Shown here piece after piece: positions 11,901 to 23,900 of a stretch of 64,000 bases of DNA. The DNA is from Dasyornis broadbenti (lineage: Eukaryota > Chordata > Aves > Passeriformes > Dasyornithidae), in NCBI GenBank assembly GCA_013397935.1, contig VZRN01001189.1, positions 601,759 through 665,758 on the forward strand. The letters run 5' to 3'. Numbering within the stretch: the stretch's first letter is position 1; each line of letters opens with the position of its first letter. The notes beneath the pieces were generated by a model. It made no database searches, had not been told where the DNA came from, and saw only the letters and a list, made by a program, of their open reading frames with translations. Both the position numbers and the translations under genes were made by a program.

Positions 11901-14900
11901 TGGAAAGTGGAAATCCTGAGTGTGGACGTGCACTGAGAAGCTGAGGGTACTTTTGGCCCCCGGTCACCCTGCTTGAAGGATGTATGCAGCACTGAGATTA
12001 GCAAGTCTGGCTTCAGTTCCTGGGTGGGCCTCAGACGTGGCCCGTGGGGCACTGTCACTCACGTTTACCCTTCTGCCTTGGTTTTTCCATGACATAGATT
12101 ATTTTGTCCAAAACTCACGGAGGCACTGGGAAGCCAGAGTGCATTTGTGTGTGAAATGCCCAGCTGCTGTCCTGTCCAGCCTTTGCCTCTCAGACTGAGT
12201 GACACCTGAGGCTCGGCCTGCTGTCTGCTCCAGCAGTGTCTCCCCAAGGCACTCAGCCTGGACTGGCCAGTGTTACCTGGGCCCTACTGGCCAGGATGGG
12301 CAAGGGAGGGAGAAACAGGTACAGGGAGGGAGCAGGTTCTGGCCTTCAGGGTAAATAAAGACAAGAGAAAGCAGGAATTGGATCTTGCTGGCTCTGGGGA
12401 AGGAGCATTACACATGTGCAGCTATTCTTGCTCTTGCCGGGGGAAGAGTCCACAGGGTATCCCGGTTGTGTTCTTGGACAGCCACGTGCTTGGTTTTGTT
12501 TTAAAAACATGGAGGTCAGAATGCAGAGAAATAGGAAGTACTTGAATAAGAACAGTACCAGCATGGTTCCAACATCCAGAAAATTATTTGGGTAAAGGAA
12601 GAAAAGCTGAAAAAGAGGCAGCAGCTATGAGGAAGTGGTTGGGATCTGCCAGTTTCCCAACGGGAACTTTGTGAAAGCTGGTGCTGAGGGCACAGCAGGG
12701 AGCTGGCCTCCACCAGGGCAAATTTCATGCAGATGGGCAGAGTTAAAAAAACCAAACCCTTAACATCTGTAAATATTTTAAGTCATTTGGAGAAGGCCTT
12801 TACCAAAGACGAGTGTTGTCCTTTCAGAGGATGCAGGAGGGACAGGAGAGGAAGAAAGGAGTCCTCTGTGTTTGTTCTTCTTTTTTCCCTTCATCCCTAA
12901 AGATCCAAAAACTCACGTTGATTACAGATCCCTTGTGGTCAGGTACAGGATGACGGTTTCCATGTCCTTATTCTCTGGCTCCTCCTCACCTGCCTGTGCC
13001 CACCCTTTCACGTGCCCTGTCTGGAGTCCCAAAAGGAGTAGAGCCTTGTATCCCTTCAGCACAAGCTCTCACCTCCCTTGGATTGTGCTCTGTCCATGTG
13101 CAGAGAGAAATCAGACCCTGCTCCTGGAGGATTTCCTGCCTGCTGGCTGGGAGTCAGCTCCCATTTCTCATGGATGCTCCAGGTGCTGCACTGGGCTCCT
13201 CCTTAGCCACACGAATTCAGCCATAAAACATCCAGAGCTGTATCAAGCCGAGGATTAAGGGTCCTCTTTTCTCCCTAGTTGCAAACAAAAGATAAATGAA
13301 ATATTTAGTGTAATGTGTGCTGCTTGAAAGCCTGTGTTCAACAAAGATTGTTATGAAATAGCTCGTTTAGCTTCAAATAGAGTTATTTTATGTTTCCTAA
13401 GGCTTAATAGAGCTAGGCTTTGGTCTGGTAACGTGTCTCCTGTGGGTTGATGTTACTGGGGAAAACGTACCAGTCCCTTCTGTTGGGAATCATTTTTGTG
13501 TGGTTGAGTTTAATAAGACACATCGTATGCATATTCTTGAGGGAATTTGGCTTTATTTAATGTGTTGCTCCAGGTAGAAAGGACAATGTGTCTGGCTTTG
13601 TAAGCAGTCTGTTGTGATGGTTAAAGGAATGCTTCGATGGCAAAGCTACAGGAAAATAGAGGAAAAGCACAGAAAAATGTCCTTTGGGGCTTAGTTGTTC
13701 TTGCTGCCTCTTTTTTTTTTTTCTTTTTCTTTTTTTCTTTCCCTTCAGCTAGTAAGTGCTGACTGGGATGTTTTATAGCAAGGTAAATTAATTTTCAAGT
13801 TTGTCCTACTCCTTTTAACTGATACAAGGATACCTTGCAGCACCACTCGTTTCCTATTAAAGCGAGTGAGATGGCAAAACCTAGGTGTGTTTCACTGGGT
13901 GTTGGGCACCACAGCAAACAGGCTGGCTCTGAGGGAGCCCTTCCAAATCAGGCAGTTCTCTCTGAAAAAGGGCATTTCCTTCTAACATTATTAAAACTTG
14001 AGTTTCCATTAGTTGTCTTATTGTGCACAATGAAGTACTGGACAGAAGAGAACGTCTGTCCTGGTGAGTTTGAAACAAAGGGAAGGGAAAGCAGGCAGCT
14101 GGTGCCTGGCAGGGGATGTTAGGGGTGTGCTAGCCCCCAGTATGCCCGAGGCTTCATGGATGGCATGATACCAGGAGGGGAAAAAAGCCTATGGTCCAGG
14201 TAGGGCAGCCTGAGAGCTGTAAGGAAGGAGCAGATCCTAACCCTGGCTTAGGCTGCAGTTTGGTTTGTGGTGAGTCACCTCCTTCTTGGCTTTGGTTTCC
14301 TCCCAGCAGGACCCTCCACAGGACTGGGAAGACAAATCAGCTGATGTGTGCACTAAGTGCTTTTCCAAGTATTTAAGTAATGGAGTGTTAGGAATAATTT
14401 TATTTTTGTTTGAATCTGGTTAGTTTCTCCGAGACTAAATTACTGCATGCAAAAACCATAAATGGGGGAGTAATAGGTTCTGTCTAAGCTCCCTGAGGAG
14501 ACAATATGCAATTTTTATGCCCGAGTGGGGACGTTTTTGATTCTTTAGGTCAAGCCCTAGCAATTCATTGGTTTAGACCCATGGATCACGGGGATTCAGT
14601 TGTCAGTTTAAGAGCCATCCATCAGCTGCAGTCTTGTAATGCCAGGGTAACTCTGGTCCAACCTCCTGCTCAAAGCAGGGTCAGCCATAGGATCTGACCA
14701 GGTTGCTCAGGGTGGTTCCAGCTGGGTGTTGAGATCTCCAAAGACAGAGGTTGCTTTGCAGCCCTGGGACTTGGTGATCTCTGGTCACCTGAGGAGCCTC
14801 CTGCTCTCTTTTGTTACAGAATGAAGAGGAGGAAATCAAGCTGGAGATAAATATGCTAAAAAAGTATTCCCATCATCGGAATATTGCTACATATTATGGT

Positions 14901-17900
14901 GCTTTTGTAAAGAAAAGTCCTGCAGGCCAAGATGATCAGCTCTGGGTAAGTGTTTAAATTCATTTCTGTTCACCAGATTTACAGCTCCTTCTTTAGAGCT
15001 CCAGTGTGCTTGGCTTGGACTCTGTCTCAGTGAAGCTCTGAAGTCATTGTTCTGAAGAATAACATATAAAAGAGAAAAATTACTCCTCCCTAGACATCTT
15101 CCATCCCCTATGATTTCCTTTGAGGATGGGCATAAAGTATGTTACGATTCTTGTGACTTGTGCTGTCATTCTGATTTGTTGTTTGAGCCTCTTTTTTCCA
15201 AATTAAATGGTTCTGTCTTTTTTTTTAACTAAAGTGAAAGAGCTTGTCCTTTTCCCCTTCTCTCCTCTTTCTTGTTGCTTTCCTCTCCTTTTTTTCAGAT
15301 GGAAAATAAAAAAGGAAGTAGAGGAACTGGCAATAAAGCAAAGAAGAGTAATGAATCCTCCAATTTTTTTGGCAGCAAGATTTTTGAAGCTTCACAGCAA
15401 AACGAGAAATTTCAAATTTTTAAAAAATTCCCATGTTTTTCAGAGCTGTTAGCTCTTGCTTTTCTGATTTTGTATGTATTAAAAAATGTTAAATTAAAAC
15501 CTGCAATAGGAGAGGACCACTAGTGAGATTTTTTATTTATTTAGCAATGCGTGAGATTCAGGAAATGAAATTTTAAGTCACTTGGAATCCAAGAAGGCCA
15601 CGTGCGGTTTGCCATGGCTGAGTTGTGGTGGAGTGGGTGTTTGCAGGTGTTGTCTGTGCTGGCACCCTGGCAGAGCTGTGGCGAAGGTGCCCTGGGTGTG
15701 TTTGTCTCCCTGCAGCTGGTGATGGAGTACTGCGGTGCGGGCTCTGTCACTGACCTGGTGAAGAAGACAAAAGGAAACTGTTTCAAGGAAGACTGGATTG
15801 CTTACATCTGCAGAGAGGTTCTCAGGGTGAGTCCCGCCAGCAGAGCTTTGCTGCTCATTTGCAACAAAAAGGCCTTTCCAAGCCTTTGGTTGCTAAAATG
15901 GGTCACTAATGAGCATTACTGTTTAAAGGTTGTGATCCATGGGGCTTGTGGGCTGTGGTCCTTGAGTTCAGAAGAGCCCTGAGAGCCGGCATGATGGCTG
16001 CTTGACATCCCATATTGTTGTAGTTAATCCCATTTTCTGTATGAAGAACAGAAAATTCCTCTTTCCTATGGCAAATAGCCATCTCCTGAAATTCCAGACA
16101 CTGGGCACCTAGAAAAGGAAATAAATTTTCTGTTCTCAGTAAATCTGCCCTCCACATCAGGAGATCTTACTGGTCACTAGTTCAGCTTTTCATGCTGTGT
16201 AAGACCTTTCTGTTTATAATTCCTTTACCTGCACACACTCAGGGGTCTCTTTTCCACACTATTAGAGGCAATGTTGACTAAACAGCATTCCAAAATCTTT
16301 AAGGTGGCCCTGCTGGGACAATATTCCCCAAGACAAATCTTGGGGCTGTATTTCATTCTGTGCAATCTTAGGGCTGCTTTTTTTTTTTTTTCCTTGGAAG
16401 TACAGAGGATAAAACAATTCCCAAGTGTAATCTAGTGAACTAGCCTGGAAAAAAAAAATATGATGTGGAGCCAGTCATTCTAAATTCAAAACGCATTACA
16501 GAGTTACTGATCCGTCTTCCTTATAATGGAGTTCTACATTTTTTCTAAATAATGGTAAGATAAATGTGTATTCTGGGAGTTGGGATTCAGATGCCATGCT
16601 GAAGTAATGCTTGAATAGGAGTAAAACTTTGTTTCTGGGGCATAGGAGTTGAGAAATGTGCTCAGTAGAGAATATTGGCCTTCTTACAGGGATTTGGCAC
16701 TAGCCTGCAGATTATGATAATTATATCTGGAGAGCATGAGGTGTTCTTCTGCAAAAGAAAAAAACCTTAAGGGTGTGGTCAGGTTGCTCTTCATTGGTGT
16801 GACTGTAATTCCTCTGTAAAAGCAACTGATGTTAAAACATTTGGTTTATGCTCATGCAGCTGAAAACTGTAACAGTGTGTTGGTAAAAGCAAAGGATTGG
16901 GTTTAATCATACTTGTTTCAAAACAGAATGGCCCAGTTGCACATGGATTGACAATGTTTCCTTCTGGAGAATTTACAAGCTGGGTGGAAGCTCTATTTGA
17001 GGCCATTAATATTAGAGAGACTAAATGTTTTGAGTGAAGCATCCCTGGATTACTATAATGGATTATTTCAGTGTGTTCCTTTATGTCCAAGCTAGCTCAA
17101 CCATGGGCAACTTTGAAATGCAGGAAGAGATAGCAAATATTAGCTGATTGAAAACAGTATTTGCTGCTCTTAAAAAGAGGTCTGACATGATATTTTTAAC
17201 TTCCTCTAGTCCATTTACCATTGAATTTCCCATTTTGCTGAGTGCAAAATTTAGGCCACTATGACCAGCCAGCTTCTGTCTCTGGTCCTCATACAGAGCA
17301 TTCTGATTTGCTCTTTTTCTCTTTAGTTTGCTTTTAACATATAGTGCAAGGAGCATCCCTTGATTCTGAGACAGAAGTTTAAAATATTGCTGCCTTATTC
17401 TCTTTGCACTTGACTCAAGAGATGCTCCACCACTGTCAGGCCTGTGATGAAGAAGACAATCAAACTTGCAGTTGCTGTCCTTTTTCCTCCCCAAAAATGT
17501 TGCTAGTAACATCTGAAGGACTATCTTATAAATGACGTCTGAAAAGGGTAAAAATGTAAAAAGGCAACGGTGCCACACTCATGGTAATGTTAGGGAAAAA
17601 GAATAAGGAAAATCTGGTTTTCTTTCAGGGCTTGGCACATCTTCATGCTCACCATGTCATTCATCGAGATATTAAAGGACAGAATGTGCTTCTCACAGAA
17701 AATGCAGAAGTAAAATTGGGTAAGTTTCCTTAAATGTGTGCTAGAAACCTGTTTGTTAAAATTTAAGATTTTCGTCTTGTCTCAGAGAGAACTTCCAGTA
17801 AGCTAAGGAGCAGCAGGTGTGCCAAGTATCATTAATGCCTATGCTTACAAGGTGTCTGTCATGTAAAAAGAACTGAAAATGTGATGTGTTCTGCAGGGAT

Positions 17901-20900
17901 GTCCCTCACAGCCTGTGGGGAATGCAGTCAGTCACACACAGAACCAGTCCAGTAAGTCACAGCACCATCAGGCCTTCACAGAGGATCCTGGGATGCAAAA
18001 GACTTCCAAAGTAAAAAATATTGAGGGAATAAATGTTACTAATCTGTTTTTCGGAAGGAAGTGGTCCTAGAGATTTTCATAAATCTGACCTTAGGTGAAA
18101 TTACTCATGTGTAAGGGCTACTACTGAAATAACAGTCATCTCTCAAGAAAGTTGGAGGGTTTACTCATTTCCTTTTATTGCTGTGACACGGCAGTGTTGT
18201 CAGCTTCTGACTTCCTAACACTAAACTCAAGTACATATTTCTCTTGAGGAGGGCATGTCTTTCATGTTTTGGAAAGACATCACAGAGCAGTGTTGTAAAG
18301 GAGAAATCTCAAGGGGAGCACTTCTTGTTTGTGGTGATCTTTACAGTCCCTCTCTTTAACTGAAAAAGTTCACTGTAGAGTTGGAAAACAACAAACAATA
18401 AACATGGCTTGTGCATGTAGACAAGGCAAATATGGATGTGTCTAGTATGGCCACTTGTGGAAGCTGTAAAGAACCACCATATCACTTCATTTTGAGGTGT
18501 CTGGAATAACTCCTTCCCTACCTTCATACAGTATCTTAGAACAAGCTGGAGAATCCAGAAATTCCTCTTGCTTAACCCACCTGGCAGATTTAGCATGCTG
18601 TTTATTTGATTCTTCTGTCAAAAAGAAGAAAGAAAAATAAAAGAGCAGATGAATTTCAACTATTGGACAAGATGTGCTAGAGGAACTCAGATTTCATATA
18701 TATTGAAGCCCGAAGGTTTAGTGTTCTAAACAGTATGAAAGTAACCAAGCACATGCTCTGCCATGTGGATACAACTTTTTACTAATTTCTTTACCTCTTC
18801 TTGACTTTTCAGTGGATTTTGGTGTAAGTGCTCAGCTGGACAGGACTATTGGGAGAAGAAACACATTTATTGGTACCCCGTATTGGATGGCACCCGAGGT
18901 CATTGCTTGTGAGGAGAACCCAGACTCTACATATGATTACAGAGTAAGTGTTAAACTCTGCATAAGGTAAGAAAATATGTGGGTTATTGCTGAAATCCTG
19001 CTCATTTGAGAAGTTGGAACTTCTGCTTTTTAAACCACAATAATACTAGAACTGTACAAATTGAAGTATTTGTAATATGTGTGTGGAGGCTCTCTTTAAT
19101 AGTGAAGTTTCACTATGAGTGTTTTTTGTGAATTTTTAATACATGAAGGTTGCAGGTCTGGAGAGAAGAGAAAGGAAGAGATAAATTCCAAAGGAATACT
19201 TGGAGAAGTGTAGAACTAATATGCAAGTTACTGCACACTGTGATAGAGTTGTTTTGCTCTGTACTCAATTGTGAATCCTGAATTAATTGGCAGTAATTAG
19301 TATCCCTTTGTTCGTTTATGAGCATGTGACTGCAAGTGGTTTCCCATCCCAGAATGATTTCTGGTCATTGGCAGGGTGGCTGAGAGATTTATACCTGATA
19401 GGATGAGCCAAGTAGCAGGAAGGCACTTTGTAAGTTCTCACTCTTCAAAAAAAAAAACAAAACAAAAAAAAAAACAACAAGCAAAACAAAATGGGTGAAA
19501 TTCCTACCAGTTTTGTTGCTAAATCCCTCCAAAAACGGTGATGTGAACTGGCTTTCAGCTTGTGTGAAGAGTTAAGGGCAGCTGGACTGAGAGGGCTCTG
19601 TTGCTAAGATTAGATTTAGGATGCTGGGCTGGGTGGGAGCTGCTGTTCATGTAATGGTTTATTCCTTCTAATCTTTGGAAGTTTTTCTGTCGCTCTGTTT
19701 TTTTAAAAGGTAAGTTTTAGAGAAGCTCTGCAAGTTGGTTTGGCCACGTGCCTCTCATTGGGCTGCGTTTAGATGCAAAAAATAGTGAAACAATGCACAT
19801 GATTAATCAAGTGGAAACGTGTGAAGTTTTTACAGCCCCTGATAGTGGTTGCAGTTTACCTTCCAGGAGCAAAACCTGGCCCTTGGCATCCAGATCAGCT
19901 GATAAAGGAAACTCCACTCTGTTAACTGAGCTGAACATAGATTATGGCATAAACCTGACTGCATGATGTACTATCCTCTCATGTGCCCAAAAACGTGTGA
20001 CTGGAGACTTTGTAGACAGAAAAAATCAGACCCCAAGGCCTGACTATAATTCCTATTCCATCAGTGTAGAAATTCAGCAATGCCTGCTCTGAAATAAGCA
20101 TTAAGACCAAGAATTATTTTGGCCAGAAGGAGAAGGGTGAGGCACTGCTGTGTCTTGCTGCCTCATGAAAACAGATTTAAGACATATATTTAAACAGTGC
20201 CTGCTATATTCTGTCTGGCTCTTGTTTTTTGAATGCAGAAGGTCGGCATTTTGGGGCTGGCTGCTTAAATGATGAATCAGCTGACAAGCTTGGCATGGGA
20301 AATGGGAAGCTTCTGGCTATTAGCACGTTTCCTAAAAGCTCAGTAGGGAGTGAGAGGGAGCAGAATATTTGTCACTGCAAGTAAAACAACGTGATCCGGG
20401 AGAGATCTAGGGAAACTGTAAAAAAGAACCCCAAAAACCCAGAAGAAAACAAACAAACAAACAAGCTTGAATGCTGCAAGCTGCAATGTGCGTTGTTTCT
20501 CTTCCTGCAGAGTGACCTGTGGTCTCTGGGAATCACTGCTATTGAAATGGCTGAAGGAGCTCCTCGTAAGTGATTGGGCACAAAGGTGGGGATGTTCTGT
20601 GTTAAAATAACTCGTGCTTGGCTAATGCACAGATGTACAAAATTCTGGTTCTCACTGTATCTTTAAAAATAATCTATGACCTTTTCTCATTTGGACTTGT
20701 TTGCTTTCCTTTTCCTTTTAGATCCTTTCAGTCTATATTTTGATTCCTTGCCTTCATGTCCTGGGGTAACAAAACTTTTTTTCTTAAAGCTCTTGTTAGC
20801 ATCACTTTGTTGATCGCTGCCTGTGGATACAGCTAAGCAGAAGTGATTGATGTGTTAGCAGAAAACATTGGCAGGAGTGGCTTTGGGTTTAGGTCACTAA

Positions 20901-23900
20901 AAAAAATTATGGAAGGGATGAAGGTAGGCCTAAATGTTGTATTTTTACTCTGAAACTGACTAGATTCTCACGGATTTTTGGACTAATATGTTTGCCCACA
21001 TGTAATAGCTTTGATCCATGACCACACTCTCAGACTGACAGCAGAGTGCCCAGGTTTTACAGCCAGCTGCCCCCTTGCTGCCCCAGAAAACCTCTTGCAG
21101 GTCGGGCAGAGATCTGTGGGTGCAAAGTCCTCGAGCATTTTTGTTTGCATGGAGGGCTGGTGGCTCTGCCCCAGCTCCTGCAGAGCAGATGGGATGTGTG
21201 GGGTATCCAGTCACTCCTGAGAGCACGGGAGATGAAATCCATCACACTCTGGCCTGGGCCTGGGAGCACGTAGGCTGTTTTTAAACAAAATGCTTGGCTC
21301 TTCTCCCATCAGACTTGGTTTTTAGCAGGAGCCAGCTGGAGTTCAGGAGTGCTTACAGACCCTGTTCTTTAGCCTGAGTGAAGCTTAGTCCTGAGACATG
21401 AGTCCGTGGGGAGTTTTCTTTGGGAGAGACTTTGTAACCCTGCATGCCTGTTCCTCATGCCACTTGCATTTGATGTTTTCCCCAGTTTTGACAGGGAAAT
21501 GCTATGGGTTATATTCTGTTGCCTTGTGTTTTGTCTACTGGAGTCCAACAGTGTCTGGGACCCAGAGCTGGAAACCAGACTTCTGCTGCCTCCCATTTGC
21601 ACTCTATTACATGTTATTAAACATACAAAGGAAAAAGTCAAAGCCAGAACCAAATGTGAGAAACTTTGGCAGGTGGATGCAGACAGAGAAGTTAATAGAA
21701 GGCAGGGAGGGCTTTACCAGAGCAGTCTTCTCACTTCTACTACAGTAGTTCTCTTACAGTTCTGTAATGCTGTAAGTCCATTTCTGTTAAGACCATCACT
21801 GCTGAACACCTAAATATCAAGAAATCAGCCTCAGCATAGTTCCTATCAGTTGTCATTCAGTAGCTCTGTTTGGTGAAGGAAGACCTTTGACCCTCAACAT
21901 TTCTCCATGCCAGATGGAGCGCATTCATAATTCCATACAAAATGCCTGGGATAGATGAGATGTGATGGTATTTGCTTTCTGCAGAGTTCTTCGTAGCTTC
22001 AACTTTCCACAGCAGTAACCCTAAAGAGAAGTACAGTGGGCTGGAGAGAAAGCAGCTTCTGAATGCTGGAAAGGAGTGGAATCTGGCGGATTGGCTGATA
22101 ATGATGCTCCCACTCCAGGAGCACAGGAGGGATGAAATGTGTGCTCAGTCATTGTGCTCTGTGCCCTGGTGCAGGTTATGAGCTCTGTGCTTTCTATCAG
22201 CTTTCCTTCATCCTGAGTTTTCTCATATGCCATGAACAATGTAGCAAAGATTTTGGTTAAAATGGAGCTTATTGTTTATCTGAACCAGAAACCAGGCATA
22301 ATAACTAGATAAGTATTTCAGTCTCAGCCTTAACTTCTGTTTATGTGCAAACATGCTTTTGTGTATGGGAAAGGTGAGCTTTTTTATGTCCTTCTGAAGC
22401 TCTATGTATAGAAAATATGAAGAAAGTTGTTCTTCCCTTGCAGCCTTTCTTTTAGATTTCTTTAGCTGGAAATTTCTGTGTGCTCAAGAGACTTGATTTC
22501 TTGGCTATAGTGTGAATTTGGTTGGCTCCTGGTTCTGGGGTGGATGCTGTAGTGTTGGAAGTGGAGGTGTTTGGGAGTGGAAATGAGGTCATGGGAGGGA
22601 CATGCACCCTTCAGTATTTTGTGGTTTCCTTTGCAGCCCTGTGTGACATGCATCCCATGAGAGCACTCTTCCTCATCCCACGGAACCCGCCCCCAAAGCT
22701 GAAATCCAGAAAATGGTAAGGAGATGTTTAGCCTATGTTTTTGCTGCAGTTGGCTTAGGAGGATTCTTGGCTCTCTTGTCCAGAGACAGTGATTTTGTTA
22801 AATCGTGTAGTTATCTAGGAGGTGATTCCTAGGCGGTTTCTGGGTTAAGCCAGAGGGCAGATGTAGTTTACTTTTGGGAAACAGCACCGTTCTATTGAAC
22901 TCTGCCTAAAGTGTGGCAATTGTTTAATTTTGGTGTCTGTTGCTGAAATTGCAGGATAAGCAGGGAAGACTTAGATGGGCGGATTGGGATCAGGGCTTTG
23001 TCAGAAGACTGCATGGACATTGTGGGGCTAATGGCAGTCACCTGCCCTGCAGAGAATTACTTTGCATTTTAAATAAAGTGTGTAAAGAAAATCTTCACCG
23101 TATCAAAAGGTCAAGGGTGTTTTTGAAAGGCTTGTGTTGGCCAGATTGTGGTTTTGTTGATCAGGATGTAAATTCAAGGTAACAACTCCTCTGAGAGGGT
23201 GGTGGAATGGAGTTTCCATGATTCTCCCTCAGCACTGTGCTGGTCCCAGGAGTCTCACTGGTGGCAGAACTCAAATTGTCTCTCTCAGTTCCAGAGCAGA
23301 AAGAAACCTTGCAAAGTTAGTGCTGTCCATCACTCCACGATAGTGCTTGGTCCACAAGTTGAAAAGGGTTATTGGTTTTTCTCCACTCTTCTCTCTTTTT
23401 CAGGTCAAAGAAGTTCCTAAACTTCGTTGAAAGCTGCCTTGTAAAACATTATTTGCATCGTCCGTCCACTGAGACCCTGCTGAAGCATTCCTTCATCCGA
23501 GACATGCAGAACGAGCGGCAAGTGCGCATCATGCTGAAGGATCACCTGGACAGGACCAGGAAGAAAAAAGGAGAAAAGGGTAAAAAACAAAATAAAAGAC
23601 ACTTCAGAGAGCAGGTCTTTTTTGGATTTTGGCAACAGAGCACAAGGCAGATGCAACTGAAATACTAGAACCAGGAAAACTGAGAAAGCATTGTCCTTAC
23701 TAGTGGTGGGGCCATTTTGGAAATCTCTGACAAAGCCTGGGTCCTTGATGATGTTTTACTGCTAAAGTCCTTGGAACCTGACTGACTCTCAGTCACTGAG
23801 AGCAACCCTGATGCTAGCAGGGAGCAAGGACCCCAGATAAAGTCTAGGTCTCTGCTTTCTTGAGTAGTGTCCCACTTGTGTTTCCTGGTCTCTTACCTCA

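Larger units (their letters stand above)
8952..14819. other. Intron, window exons 1-2
   Basis: 5.9 kb. It holds the polypyrimidine tract at 13712 and the CR1 fragment near 14650. GC-richer stretches at 9530-11250 and 11950-13200 give several open frames of 60-130 codons, none with exon-type borders or recognisable sequence. Confidence 0.8.
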
